64,000 bases of DNA from Trichostrongylus colubriformis (Eukaryota > Nematoda > Chromadorea > Rhabditida > Trichostrongylidae), in assembly GCA_963978905.1 (NCBI GenBank), contig OZ022256.1, positions 7,175,501 to 7,239,500 of the forward strand, read 5' to 3'. The position numbers and the translations under genes were made by a program. Below, one piece after another: positions 20,307 to 32,204 of this stretch. The notes beneath the pieces are model-generated. The model worked only from the letters and a program-made list of their open reading frames with translations. It was not told the DNA's origin and made no database searches. Each line of letters starts with the position of its first letter. Within the stretch, counting starts at the first letter, position 1.

Positions 20307-21348
20307 TATACGTTTCCCGACCCATAGTTCACTTACTCCAGCTCCTTATCAATCGATTGCATAGTTCAGAAACTTCTATGGGTCTACACTAGTACAGTAA
20401 TACAGCATTGTCCCCGTGCAGTTGTTGACGCGATAGTTCAGCATTGTTCCACGGAGTCTTTAGTACAATAATTCAGCGTTGTTCCCACGCACCCTCCTGC
20501 ACTAGTCCAGCAGCAGGCCCGCGGTGTCATTAATTCAGTAGTTCAGCATCGTTCCCTCACAGTCTTAGTACAATAGTTCAGCATTGTTCCTGTATTGCCT
20601 TTAATTCAATAGTCCAGGATTTTCCCCAAGGGGGAGCTGTCGGGCCGAGCAGTTATCAAGGAACCAGGACCTCCCCAGGTAAGTGTCAGTTACTTGAATG
20701 CTTTACGTTCAGTGTTCAGGTTCGATAGTTGCTGGTTCTGTCACTTACCTACGTTGTGTTCCTTTACGCCGACCCCTGCCGACAGCTACTCCACTGCAGG
20801 ACTCACTTACCTGAGTTCCTTTTACTTTGTTTCTTTGTCTTGTTTTAATTGTTTAGTTCAGAGTTTATCGCCTTCGCTACCAGCCGTGCGTGGTGTGCGT
20901 CGTTGGTATTGTCGGTTCCTCGCCGTCGGTTCAATTACGACATCTTGCGGCGCGACGACCCAGCTGGCGGGTTCGAGGTGCCGTTACTAACACTACTAAC
21001 CCATTGTTCTATTGCCAGCCAGTGATGTTTTGTTTTTGTTGATGCTTTACTTCATTTGCTGTTTATGTTGTTGCTAGCCCTTGTCGTAGTTCACTTAGAT
21101 ATTGTCGTTCCTTTTGTTGCTAACCCATTTACTCACAGGGTCTTACGTTTTACTCAGGATAAAGGGGGGTAAGCTCAAAACAATTGTTCGTAGCATAACG
21201 GTGTAACCGGACACTTTCTTTCGAGAGTCCGTCAGACGACCAGGCACCACAATTTGGCCAGCTCCCCAACCTTTGCGGCCGGGTTCACTGCAGTCGCCCG
21301 TGCTACGCTCCCAGACGGGGGTCTGGAGCTGACGCCTTAGGGAACTTT
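20307..21348 (+). promoter_or_regulatory. 3' non-coding region of the retrotransposon
   Basis: About 1 kb without a convincing ORF. It contains the 35-nt-period array (20325-20625), a purine run followed by TGTCGGGCCGAG at about 20640 (a sequence start reminiscent of the LTR edge), and a textbook splice donor CCAG-GTAAGT at about 20679. A TTTACTCAG acceptor-like site lies near 21156, and a second purine run (about 21156-21169) ends in GGGGGG. A removable intron of about 480 bp is conceivable. Confidence 0.5.
20325..20625 (+). repeat. Degenerate ~35-nt-period array of TAGTTCAG motifs
   Basis: Motifs of the form ATAGTTCAGCATTGTTCC recur with their CAG core at about 20403, 20439, 20474, 20508, 20544, 20579 and 20615, i.e. 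34-36 nt apart. Looser units lie at about 20330 and 20368. The sequence between cores is not conserved. The same TAGTTCAG/TATTTCAG word also recurs many times inside ORF2 and once or more in the LTR. Confidence 0.8.
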
Positions 21349-21358
21349 GGGGCGGGAG
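21349..21358 (+). promoter_or_regulatory. Polypurine tract
   Basis: GGGGCGGGAG lies immediately 5' of the 3' LTR, the expected plus-strand DNA primer site. It is interrupted by a single C. Confidence 0.8.
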
Positions 21359-22026
21359 TGTCGCGAACAGCGAGGATCGCTCCTCAGTTCCCGTGGCGCA
21401 CGGGTTCCCGTGGGTTTGACCGCCGCCTCGCCACGTTGGTCAACTTCCGTGATCGTTCGATATCGAACGACGGCCGCGCATCGCGGCACCATCACGGACC
21501 TCCCCGGGCAGTCTTCGCTGGGTTTTTCTTCGCGTGTGGCAATCTTCGTCCCTCGTCTTCAGAGTCACACGGGCCTCTCTTACGAGGCCGGCGGCGGCGC
21601 CCCGGGGCTTGGGCCATTAGAACCAGCCTTGAAATCGTCCCACCTTTTTGGAATTCGCCTGAAATCGTCATTAGGTCGTCGGACGGGGCTCGTAGCGAGA
21701 GCCCGGCGTGAGTCATGTTTAGTTCAGTTACTGTGTTCTATTGCTACCGTTTAATTCACACATAAATATATTATTGTTCTTGTGTATTTTTTCTCACGTG
21801 TTCAGTGTAAGGTATTTCCCTCTATCTTTCTTGCATTGTGCTCGTTAGCGTTGGCTCAATGTCGTTGTGTGACTAGGCGTCGTCGGGGAAAAGTTCCCAG
21901 GCGTCAGCCTGGTTAGCTCGGGTATTCGGGTCCCTGCTAGTTCAGTCTAACCTCGGGAACCAGGGGGGTTTGGTTAGGCGCGGCCGGCAATCAATGCGGG
22001 CCACCCATGGAGCGCCGTTTGCAACA
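21359..22026 (+). repeat. 3' LTR (668 bp)
   Basis: Same length and apparently the same sequence as 9338-10005, from TGTCGCG to GCAACA. It is followed by the right target duplication TCTAC at 22027-22031. Confidence 0.97.
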
Positions 22027-22031
22027 TCTAC
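22027..22031 (+). repeat. 5-bp target-site duplication, right
   Basis: TCTAC, identical to 9333-9337. Confidence 0.95.
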
Positions 22032-22148
22032 ACCTTTCTAATTCAAGATCACGAAGTAGCATGAGATAAAGGATAAACAGAATGAATATTAATGGGAAAT
22101 TCCGATAAGATCTGCATACTAGTACCACCGCATAATTAATGGACTTAC

Positions 22149-22247
22149 TCGTCGTATAACAGTGAGCACTTCGCCAGCGGTGATGCTCATCTCACCAGTG
22201 CCGGGCTGAGCCTCAAAATCATATTCGGCCTTCACCTGACTGCTCAT
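22149..22247 (-). CDS. SH3-domain protein (SNX9/LST-4-like), exon 1
   Basis: A 33-codon first exon starting MSSQVKAEYDFEAQPG and ending ...EVLTVIRR directly before a GTAAGT donor (22143-22148), phase 0. It encodes the N-terminal half of an SH3 domain: ALYDF-like AEYDF, then EMSITAGEVL for the RT-loop/diverging turn. A TTTCAG lies one base before the ATG, which fits spliced-leader trans-splicing and supports this start. It joins in frame to 9116-9223. Without the retrotransposon and one target duplication the intron would be only about 230 bp. Similarity is to the N-terminus of SNX9-family sorting nexins (LST-4 in C. elegans); the rest of the protein must lie to the left and was not recognised. 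Confidence 0.87.
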
Positions 22248-22248
22248 A

Positions 22249-22254
22249 CTGAAA
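22249..22254 (-). promoter_or_regulatory. Probable SL trans-splice acceptor
   Basis: TTTCAG on the minus strand, one base upstream of the ATG at 22247. Nematode genes often receive the spliced leader a few bases before the start. Confidence 0.6.
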
Positions 22255-23134
22255 GTTGCGTAATTTTGAGGAATCTATACAAAAGCAGTCAAAAATGTCT
22301 GCAATTTTGAATTTTGACCATAAAGAGGACGTTTACATAAACCTCTTCATTTTTTCCGTACTTTGAAAACGCTGTTATTCCATTGAATAGGGTATTTCAG
22401 CCGTGTAGGATGCAGGGTGGAGCAGAAAAATTCACTTAACTAAAAATTCCAAACAAACCAAACTTTCTAAAAAATTCAAGTAACCGCAAAAAGCCGAAAC
22501 GAGCAAGTGCGCATAAAGTAATTCAAAATAAGGCTGGGACCTGGCTACATGTCATTTTGAAGTATGACCGCTTTACAGCACTACCGGGACACGCATTTGG
22601 TCATTTTCAGAGTTGTCAGTCGATTAAATTATTCAACATCCACCTTGCACCCTATTCAGATGAAATAAATTGTTTCAGAAACTAAATGAGATTGTGTAAA
22701 CGTCGGCTGTAGTTATGGTCAAAATACAAATACACAAATAATTTTTGACTTGATGTAAGTTAAAAAAGTCGCATAACAATCGAGTTATCACGAACGACAA
22801 GAGCGCCACATACTTAACAAGTAACTCAATAAATATAGTTGCAGATGAATTGCATTTACAATAAACACACGAGGCAATGCAGTAATGAAACAATCTACAA
22901 AAATTAGCATAATAAATATGCTCGAAAAAGTATGGAGTAAATACGATTTAAATAAAGTCGGGTAATGATGATTTCAAGACAGTCGATATAGATCGGAGCA
23001 GGATATTATGAGATGTTCCCTAACAGATCCACTGTCCCTTTCACAGTACATTTGCGCTCTGAGGAGTGAGATTTCGGAGTCGTCCAGCTTTTTGCTTTCC
23101 AATCCCGCACCAAATACTTCCATAGCCTTCACAC
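22255..23134. other. AT-rich upstream sequence
   Basis: Upstream of the SH3-domain gene. No other gene, repeat or RNA recognised; promoter elements cannot be picked out. Confidence 0.35.
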
Positions 23135-23310
23135 CTTAGGTCGCGTTCATACCCAGCGCCAGCAGGGTGTGGTTGTGTTCACAGGCAGCGAGGCAGAGTG
23201 GCACGGGAGGTGCGGGGAGGACGCAGGTAAGAGGTAGAGTGGCATAGATGGACACGCAGAGAGACGCAGCCACGCCCTGCCGCCGGAACCGCAGTGTATG
23301 AACGCGGCGT
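23135..23310. repeat. Short MITE, CGCGTTCATAC family, copy 1
   Basis: GC-rich block starting near GTCGCGTTCATAC and ending GTATGAACGCGGCGTTAA, so its ends are inverted. Related copies are at 41930-42115, 50531-50672 and part at 44770-44895. All share GGCAGCGAGGCAGA-like and GGTGCGGGGA-like blocks. It has no coding capacity. Confidence 0.75.
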
Positions 23311-26300
23311 TAAGTTAGAAAAGGGTTGTGATCTTCGATAAAGCAAAAACCATTCGAGCTGAGCATACTTTAAACGTGGTAAGGCATTGTTCAGGAGCGA
23401 TGATTCAGGCGATCGCGCGATTCACGCGATTCGGCTTATCACTCATCCGATAAATACGTATCTTATCCTTTCCGCCTGGATCACGTGCATTGTGATTTCC
23501 GAACAACACATAACAATACCAGCGTCTGCCTGAAGACACCGGAAAGGGTAAATTCTACTATCTTAGAAACATAATCGGCTTTCATAAGGACACATCGAAG
23601 TGAATTCGACGGAAATAAAACGCGATGATGCTCAGACAAATGACTCACGTCGAGTATTTCATGCTGCGTTGAGCCACAGAGTATGCTGATTTTTTTTTGT
23701 CAAAGCTTCAACTCTGGAAGAAATGGCACAGAAGAAGGAAAGTTTTGAAGTTTAAATGCGAATACTCGGCTTCCTGCCATTGTCAAGATCACGCCTATAT
23801 ATTATTACAGTATTAAGAGATGTCTATTTCACTTGTTCAAAAAGGATGGACTTCGCAGAATAATATCCTATTTCTAATTCATTTACGTGTCATAGAAGTA
23901 CATTCATTACCTAGTGCCCTTTTCTGGTTCAAGGAGTCCCCGAAAACCAATTGACTAATGAATTGTTTTTAAAGGATGCTGTCTGGTTATTCTCGCTGAG
24001 AGGAAAGGCAAGGGGACGAGTTGCTCTTTTGCTCATAGCGAATGATTGCGTCCCACTAAAAAAAGGATGTGTACCAAACAGAGAACCCTGAGCAAAAATT
24101 CTTTTCGAAGGCAGTGGGGGGGGGGGGGGACCGTATAACAGAAGCTTTTCGAATACGAAATTTCAGCTGCTTACTTGCACTAAAAGGTAGATAAAATCTG
24201 AATGGATCTATCAAAAACCGAAAAACAAGAATTCCCTATCGCGGTTGACTCCGAAAGGGGCGGGATTTGTTAGCGAAAGGGGGGACACTGCAAGAACATG
24301 TGGCAGCTGTTGATAAAAACGCCCAAAATGATGCTTGGGGAGCTCCTTTTTTTCGCGAATTCATTGGGCTTCCTTCATTATAATCACAATTTTCTCACTC
24401 TTTCGGCTAGTTTTCCTCAACATTGTTCCACTGGTTAGTTACTGTATGCTGCTTCACAGGTTTAACATTATCGTTAATCGAATCAATTTCGCCCTGCGCC
24501 ATATCAAATTACAACGGCGCCCGCCTGAAGTTTACCGCTCGAGACGAAAGGCGCTGAAATCGCAATGGCGCCTCAAACCCGCGTTTTTCAACGCGATTTT
24601 CGCTACACATGATCTTTTCTGAGTTCCAGTATTCGTTCTTAGAAGACAGTGTCCAGTAATTTGTGATCCTTCCTTGCCCCTCCTGGTGCTTTTAAATACG
24701 TTCCCTTTGTAAGTTGATCACAGATTCGGATTTATATCTATACATTTAGGATGTGGAAACTCTGGCAATCAAATAATAACGTGATTCAGACAGCGAGAAC
24801 GTAGTACATTACCCTATCTCATGCCGAACCGGTTCGGCATTTAATAGGCTATCAAGCCGGTTCGGATGGAAAGTTTGAGTACGAAGCGAATATAAAAAGA
24901 AGTACGAATATAATTTTACAAAGTACTCTTTCCAAAGTGGTATAATGATAGGTGATGCCGCTTCCACTAGCAGTTTGGAGAATCAAATATTGGAAGCAGC
25001 TCACTTTGGCTTGATCCTTCCATAATTCTTGACTGTCACTAGACTCATTCACTGGAATTAAGCTACGCGCTCGTAAAAGAACTGCCTTATTTGCTATTGC
25101 GTAAGCCATATTGCCCCTATGACTTTGGACGGAAATACATGACACATTTCAAAAAAAAAATTCACTAACGTCCAGCGAACATTTTTTTCAAGCTTAAAAA
25201 ATGTTTTTCTCTACTAGGAAATAGTTCGACTTTGTGTGGATGATTCAACGAATGAGCCCTTTCCTGATCGGCATCTTCTATAACTTACGGCAATTTGCTG
25301 AGACTTTATTGCTTTTTTTCACATTTTTTGTTCTTTTTTTTGAATTCCTGGTTTGGCCTAGGTAATTTGCTAAAGACATAAGACTTGGAATTTTTGCATC
25401 TTGCGCAGAAGGAAGCCTTTTTAGGCTTTTATACCGAAAAAAAAACAATTAATTAGCAACTGTACCTGGATATAGCATAGTAATCAGAACGAGGTGAAAA
25501 AAATAAAAGGAAAGGTAGGAAGTATGGAGGCAAGAAAGAAGGAATGGAGCAGAAAAATGGAAACGAATAAGAGGAGAGGTTCCTTTCATTTATTCATGAT
25601 GCGAGACGATGCTAATGCCTGGGTTCAGCTATTGATGTTTGTTGATGATAAGAAAGCTACAGTCCGGTAGCTCTAATAGCTATATTTGAGATTGCTCTGT
25701 TCTCATTTTACTATAGTATTCAGGACATTTTAGTATTCAGGAGTTCATGGTATTCTTACGGCTGCGAGGCTAGAAGCCGACAGCTATATCAAAGAAGCAC
25801 CACCTAATTGCTTTATTTATTCATTTTATATATCGAAAGGACATGCCAATTTATGGCTTAACAGCAGAAACATGAGCTGGATGTGGTGGCCGTCTTGCTA
25901 TACCACAAAGTGTTGAACACTCCCCAGAGTGCCATAGTTTACCCATAACCCGATAATCTTCCAATAGTTACGCCAGAATTGCGTTCAATCCGACCAGTGA
26001 ATGAAAACAAGATCTTTGGAAGAAAAAAAACCATGTCTTAGTTTAGTTTGATCCTGCGTCTTTGATACGGTTCGGACATAGCTCGAGCCTTAGACTTGCT
26101 CTCAGTCAGATATGGATATTATATACGAATATTCGAGGGAGCCTGTACTTTAAGAATTTTTCTCGAAAAATTTTCGAGACCCACTCTTGGGGAAAAATCG
26201 GGCCTTTCTACCTATAATAAGCGGTGCTATGATAATTGATTGACGACTTTTTTGGATGGGAAGACAACTTGAGTACATGAGTGCAGGTACAGATAGCGCC

Positions 26301-26784
26301 TCAGATGCTTAACAGAGGGGTTGTATTTCTCAAAAAATTTCCCCGACACCATGTTTGACCCTAGTTGACATTGATGGTCCATTCACTGTGTTTCATCTAA
26401 AATGAGAATAGAAAGGTCGACCTTTGATAAACCAGAACCCATAGGCATTCGTTGAGCCGCTCAGCAGAAAAGTCATCAGCTAAAAGTTTGCTGTACGTAG
26501 CCCCATAGACGCGAGAAACAGCTTTCGAAAAGCGCGTCATGAGTTGCAAGACCTTCCTTGTGAGCGCCTTTTTGGGCCGGAAGACAACCTGAGTACTTGA
26601 ATTTAAATAGCAGACAGTGTCTCGAATCAACTATGAGAGGGGAATAATACATCGTCGTCCAATTGGTACTGTTGTAAGTAAGAGTCTTTGGTCCTGTATT
26701 TGGTAAAATCTCGACATTTAGAGAGAAAGGGTACCTAGATGCCAAAAGTGCGAGTTTTCCCTGAAAATCCAATTTCTAAGCTTG
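23311..26784. other. No gene recognised
   Basis: AT-rich. A G run of about 12-13 lies near 24117. Weak direct similarity exists between about 26240-26330 and 26560-26655 (GGAAGACAAC-TGAGTAC... in both), and part of the latter resembles about 45720-45800, so a decayed repeat is present. The 95-codon frame at 24335-24622 has no recognised features. Confidence 0.35.
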
Positions 26785-27065
26785 GAGAATAGTACACTTT
26801 TGTAGAGCACAAAAAACTTAATAGACTGCATTTATCGGTATTCTTTTTGAGCTCGACGGTAGGCAAAGAAGAGCATATAACGAAAGTGCCAATTTCTTCC
26901 TTCATTTTATTCTACCTGTAAACTTATAAACACTAAACAGTCAGAGGATCCAAAAACATATGACACCGTTTTGTAGAGCGGAAGAAGCTCTATCGAATGC
27001 ATCTATAAGATCCGTCGAAAGATAAAGAGAATACTGTGAAACACAGGGAATAAAAAACGTCACGA
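26785..27065. repeat. Diverged relative of the 45.9-47.3 kb fold-back element
   Basis: Shares TTTGTAGAGC, AAGCTCTATCGAATGCAT, AACGAAAGTGCCAATTT and GTCGAAAGATAAAG blocks, in the same order, with the right arm of the element at 45884-47257. Only one arm is recognisable. Confidence 0.65.
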
Positions 27066-27906
27066 ACACATGAACAGCGGCTTAATAGAATGACCATACG
27101 TATGAAAAAGCACGAAAATTGATGAAACTATTTTTTTCAAATTTACAAATAAGGAACAATAAGAATCTTGCTGCTGCTTGCAAGATAAGTAGGAGGTGAT
27201 GCAGTAAGTACAAGAGGAGCACGATGGGATCACCCCGCATGTGGTATCCCGGCCATGACTACCAGATCCTCCCCCTCTGAGCCCTTTTTGGCTACTTGAA
27301 TAACGGGAAGTTTAACACCTGTCTATAACCGTAACAGTTCGCCGATCAAAGGCCCGTCGGAATGCCCACACAATCCTGAATGAAGGCTATTTCGTGGTCA
27401 GAACGTGGTTGATTAGTGCCTAGTGCCGGAACCTTCTAGATTCCTATGAGCTAAGCCATACAAATATTAATTTGTAATAGAAAAAATCAAAACTATCTGA
27501 TTAACTCATAATCAGAAAAACCACAAATTCAATCATAGACAGAGAATTAGGTGAACTATAGGAGGAGGTTAGGGGCAAGCGAATGAAGAGAAATGCTGAT
27601 TGAATAATCGAGTCGATGTCATATTATCATGAATAACGCCAAAATGATTCACTTCGACATTTTCGCTTCGAAATCGAGAAGTCAATAAAATATCAGAAAT
27701 CAATAAATTATACGAAAGTTAGCCACTCAGTTAAACATCAACGTTCCGTGCCATCTGTATTGTCCCATACGACCCAGGACCACACGATCGATACGGTAAA
27801 CAAAGCAGTCATACAAGCTATCCTTTGACCCTTGTGGTCCTTTAATCAAACACTACTATCCTTCCGTAGAAATGGTAGTCAAAAAAGGACACAGACAACA
27901 ATTCAG

Positions 27907-28169
27907 CGGCTTACGGATGCGCCGTGCACACGATTTCCTTACGGAAGGGTGAAGACATTTCAAAGCGTATCCAACTCATGCACGAATTTGGTAAAGAATG
28001 CCAGATAGGTATTTCCAACATAAACATACCAAAGCTAAGAGCAGTTCCGATCTACGGCGCTAATGTCGGGTGTGGCGACTCTTGCCAGTGTGCCACTGCT
28101 GCTTCGGAAGAAAGAGCTGGATTATTCATTCAGCTAAGGAAAACAGGAGAGTTCACTAGTAACGGTTGA
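27907..28169 (+). CDS. Candidate terminal exon, unknown cysteine-containing protein
   Basis: After an ACAATTCAG acceptor (phase 1) the frame runs 87 codons to a TGA, with protein-like composition, e.g. GEDISKRIQLMHEFGKEC, a GCGDSCQC cysteine cluster and a short tail. I do not recognise the family. No partner exon was found upstream in the AT-rich flank, so it may be a last exon of a gene with long introns, an exon relic, or chance. Confidence 0.3.
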
Positions 28170-29019
28170 CTTTGGCTCTCAGGAATATGCCATGTACTCC
28201 ACGTTGGTTTCATGAGAAAGCTTCGAAACAAAAATTTTTAAAAAATGCAAAACAAAAATTAAATGTGTGGAGAAAAACCTCATTTAGGAATGAGCAGTAT
28301 TTTCTTAGAAGGAGGATACAGTCACACGAATACAAGTAATACCACAATCAGCAAATCACGAAAACTCGTTCACTTCCCAGAAAATTCAAGGAATTAGTAA
28401 AAACTTTTTCACTTCCCCGGGGAGCACTAAGTAAACCAGGGAAGCTCGTCGAATTACTCGAGGAAGTAAATGTATTCAAGTTCCACCCCCAAAAACCCGT
28501 CAAATTTCGACAAATCCAGTAAAAGGGATTTAATTATGATGAAATACGAGAAAAATTAGGAGTGGAGCGTTCGGAGTATCTGCCTTGCCTCTGAAAGGAG
28601 TAAAAGAAATGTTTCTCAAAGGACATCAACAGGACTACAGATGCTCGTCGTAGCCAATGTGACCACGATGTTTGTAGAGTCATGCAAAGGTCCCGTCTCG
28701 TTCCCCGTCTCATCACGATGACTCACCTGACATTTTAAAATTCAAATTTTTTCGCCAGCCGTCTCTGTCATAAACATGGCAACGAGATAAAAACTGGTAT
28801 TTCGCAGGGTAGCTTTTAGTTAATAGAACATCTAAAGAAACATGTTATCATAGATATTACAAAAAGTATATGTACCCTGATATTTCGAAGTAGCGTTACC
28901 CTTTTGAAAGCCTTTAATTTCCAATTTTTCATTCTGTTTGATCTTGGATGGAAGATGAAGCGATAAGTTTCATAAATTTTTTTTGGGAGGCGAAGGACTT
29001 GGGTCTGGTGGCCTATGAT
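28170..29019. other. No gene recognised
   Basis: AT-rich with several GAATTAC/CTTCCC-like short words. Nothing could be assigned. Confidence 0.35.
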
Positions 29020-29315
29020 TTGAAACAAGTAACATACCTTACAATAGATACAACAAGTATGCTGAGTTATGGGCAAAGGCTTTTGTCTCGGACGGGAATC
29101 GAATGCGCACTCCATGCTCTCTGAGCATATGTGCTAATCCATAGACTACAGAGACCCCTTTTACCGTAACTCAAAATATTCCATTCAGGAGTTGAATACG
29201 GTAAAAAGGAACACGAACAGGTTCGGGCACCGTCCGAGACCAAAGCTTTTACCCATAACTCAGCATACTTGTAACAGCTTTCGCACTGCAGGCTGCGGCG
29301 AAAATCAGTAGCTAT
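29020..29315. repeat. tRNA-related palindromic repeat (family B), copy 1
   Basis: Two inverted arms share ATGCTGAGTTATGGGCAAAAGC and a GTCTCGGACGG block. Read on the minus strand, the left arm is tRNA-like: an ATGGATTAGCAC D-arm/A-box segment, an anticodon-like stem and an ATTCGATTCCCGTCCGAGAC T-arm/acceptor end. A GCGATGCGAAAG-like segment (here decayed) lies outside the right arm. Fuller copies are at 41025-41345 and 58617-58829. Confidence 0.65.
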
Positions 29316-31204
29316 CACAAATCAAAAATATCAAAATCAATAAATACAACAAATACAATAACAAATAAAATAAATAAATACAAGGATATTTAAGTTCACC
29401 GAAACAGGCTTATAAGAATCCATGAGAATCCAGACTTCCAAATTTAGAATGATTATTCGTATAAATCGTAATTAGGGAATGAAGGATCATACAAACCGAA
29501 GTAATGGTGGAAAATGGCATTGCGGATAGTTCTATGTTCAAGGTCTCCTCTACTTGCAATGCAATGAAGTCCCTTGATTTCTTGCTTCTTTCTTTCCCCT
29601 TTTCTTTCTTTTTTCCCGGAATGCCAAAAGAAAATGCGATCCTTAATCCTCGTTTTTTTTGTTTTCTAGCTTTCTTCGATCTGTACTTACAGATATGAAA
29701 TCTGCGAGATAAAGGAGATTTTAATACAGCACTAATTCGAAGGGAGAAGAAGGTAGACGGTTCGTGGTGGTACAATGATATGCATAGTTAACAAACAAGT
29801 GAATAAATAGCGCACATGTGCAGTGTTGGTGAGCTTTAATGCTTCGCTAGCAAATAGATGTGACCTGTATTTATTTGAATGCGTATTTTTATAATCGTAA
29901 TTTCAATCAAATACGTCATCATCATGTTTTAGAATCGATTGAAATAATTGCAAGAAAAAATTAAAAATTAACACCATGCAAGGCAATGAATAGGAGGAAG
30001 AATCGGATCCCGCTCGGACTAACAAGGCCTCCCATTTTTCTGGCATCTACTTAGTACGTGACCCTGCTGTGAGCTCAGAGACTGGACCATCAAATTGATA
30101 ATTTTGAATAAAAAAACCACAAGAAATTCAGCAAATTCATGCTCGCAAAGAAAGGTAGAATTGACTCATGTAACTGATTGAACTGAATAATAAGAACACG
30201 GAAGGGCCGCTTCACTTCATTGCTGCGATATATGTATAACAATAATGATTAACAGGACAGTCCCAGATTCCTTTTCTCAAATATTTTTTCTGATAAAAAT
30301 TATACTCCATGTAATAGATTAAACTACGATAGACATGGTGAATTTCGCAGACCTAAAACATTCCTGAATAAATCATATCTAAAGTCCCTCTTTCCAAGAA
30401 ATTTCGTAGTAGTATTGATACGGAATATCCTTATACATATATCTTCTATACAACTGGTACTAACCGATATATTAGAGGTACCAAGTACCCGTACGATTAG
30501 AAAAAAATTAAGTAAAGTCGACTTACTTGCCTTAATTTTTAGCGATGCTAAACTTGAGACTCCTACTTGTGTGTATTATGTTACTTGATTGTATTTTGTG
30601 TGTTTGATTCATTGTTTCTAATTATCCTATGGTTGCTGGATCTTAAGGCAAACCATGCGTGCATTATAAATAAATAAATAATCGAATAAATAAATAAATA
30701 AATTGCAATAACGAGGAATGGAGAGAAAAGAAAGCCAAGATATGGAAAGTTGAAAACTGTGGTAGAACACAGCCTGGTTAAATAGCAATCGGTATCAGTG
30801 TGATGGGATTGTGAATCATACCAGACACATCACTGATAAAAGAAATAGTCACATGGAACTTGGGCTTTGGGTCAATGGACGAAAATCGATATCTGAGAAA
30901 TACGCGAAATGCAATGAAAAAATCGTGGTCGACTTGACACAATTAGGCAAATCACTCACACATCCACTGCACTTCCTAAGGCATTCCGTCCAACATTACG
31001 AATCGATTTAGGCGATCGATTCGTTTTTTCTGATACTCTCACGTCTGTGATTTTGGAAACCACTTAGCAATCGTGTCCAAGTTCGATGAAAAACCAGAAA
31101 GACAGGTGGGGGCAATGCAATCACTACAGGGGTCTGCGCCATCCACGGGATCGCAATGAGAGCTAACCAAGCACTGTCACGCAAGGGCAGTTAAACGAAT
31201 CGTG
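29316..31204. other. AT-rich sequence with AAAT microsatellites
   Basis: Tetranucleotide AAAT-type runs occur near 29330-29385 and 30668-30705. No gene recognised; the 121-codon minus frame at 29410-29775 is Lys/Arg-rich low complexity. Confidence 0.4.
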
Positions 31205-31515
31205 CACGATGAAGTGACTTTCTCTGTTACTCATATATTTATGTTGTATATGCATAATAAGGGCCACACACAAAGTTGCAAGAGAAAAAGTGAGAATCAG
31301 GCGGAGATACATCTTCCTCAAAGTGATGGCCGAAGGGGCAGAGCCTCAGAGTAGAGCAGAAAGTCAAGTAAACCGTCTGACTCTCCGTCTTTGACCACGG
31401 CGGACGATAGTGCGTGTACCCATTTTAACCGAATTCTCACTTTTTCACGAAACTTTGCGTGTGTTCCTCATTAAGTAAATACAACATAAACATATGGAAA
31501 AAGAGGATCTAATTT
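31205..31515. repeat. Palindromic MITE (GTTACTCATATATTTATGTTG family), copy 1
   Basis: The left end reads CTGTTACTCATATATTTATG, then AAGGGCCACA and CAAAGTTGC. The right end is the inverse (GAAACTTTGCGTG ... CAACATAAACATATGG). The interior contains a CGGAGGCTCCGCC-related GC block. Copies at 52572, 57981 and 58440. Confidence 0.75.
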
Positions 31516-32204
31516 TTCCGTGCATAAATTGTTTGAGCGATGCGATCGTAGGCTTTACACATGAAAAAAATGCATAGCAGAGTTCAAAATAATGTCAAAC
31601 AGGAATAAAATCAAAAGCTGTCATTCTGATCCTAATAACGGTGCAGGCAAAGGCTGAAAGACAATTTTGACTTAGAAACTGCTGAAGCAAGAAGGTTCTG
31701 AAGCGATGACGGTGCTCTAGCCTTATTCTAGGCGTAACGCTCTAGAACTTAACTGGTATGGCGCGCATAGCTCGCACCATTCGCGTATCGCATCAAACGC
31801 GGCCACGTGATTTTTCTGTCCTAATGGCACACAGTCCCCGACATATGAGCCCTCCTAGTCATCAAAATAAACAATGAGAGTTTTGAATCAGAGCCAAAAC
31901 AACGATTTTAAACCGAGGGGTCAGGTCCGATATTACGCCTTAGTGGATTTAGAAATGGAACAACTTGTAGGGAAAAATCTGCTAAAAAGGCTGACCTTTT
32001 TCACGTAAGATGAAATCAAACGAAGGGGAAAAGTCGTCGTCGATCAATCTACATACTGTTGTAATTGAGGGTTTTATTGTACAATAAAAGTGCTTGGTAC
32101 AATCAATTTTCGGCGAAGAAAGTGCGGATGGGTTTTTGCTGTGTACCCCATCTCGAAGCCTAAGAAATATTAAATTATGAAAGTATTCTAAAGATGAGTA
32201 GTAC
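31516..32204. other. No gene recognised
   Basis: AT-rich spacer between two repeats. Confidence 0.35.

Larger units (their letters stand above)
9338..22026 (+). mobile_element. Complete 12.7-kb BEL/Pao LTR retrotransposon with an extra ORF
   Basis: Order: 5' LTR 9338-10005; primer binding site 10006-10019; leader; ORF1 Gag-Pol 10928-16681; 1.1-kb spacer with a TTTCAG acceptor; ORF2 17802-20306; about 1 kb of 3' non-coding sequence with a 35-nt-period array; polypurine tract 21349-21358; 3' LTR 21359-22026. The LTRs have the same length and I saw no difference between them, both long ORFs are open, and the 5-bp target duplication is exact. These point to a recent insertion. At 12.7 kb it is longer than ordinary BEL/Pao elements, mainly because of ORF2 and its flanks. 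It lies antisense within the intron of the SH3-domain gene whose exons are at 22149-22247 and 9116-9223. Confidence 0.96.

Noticed and set aside
20398..20625. CRISPR-like array
   Set aside because: Period 35 but the repeats are degenerate and lie in a eukaryotic retrotransposon; no cas genes.
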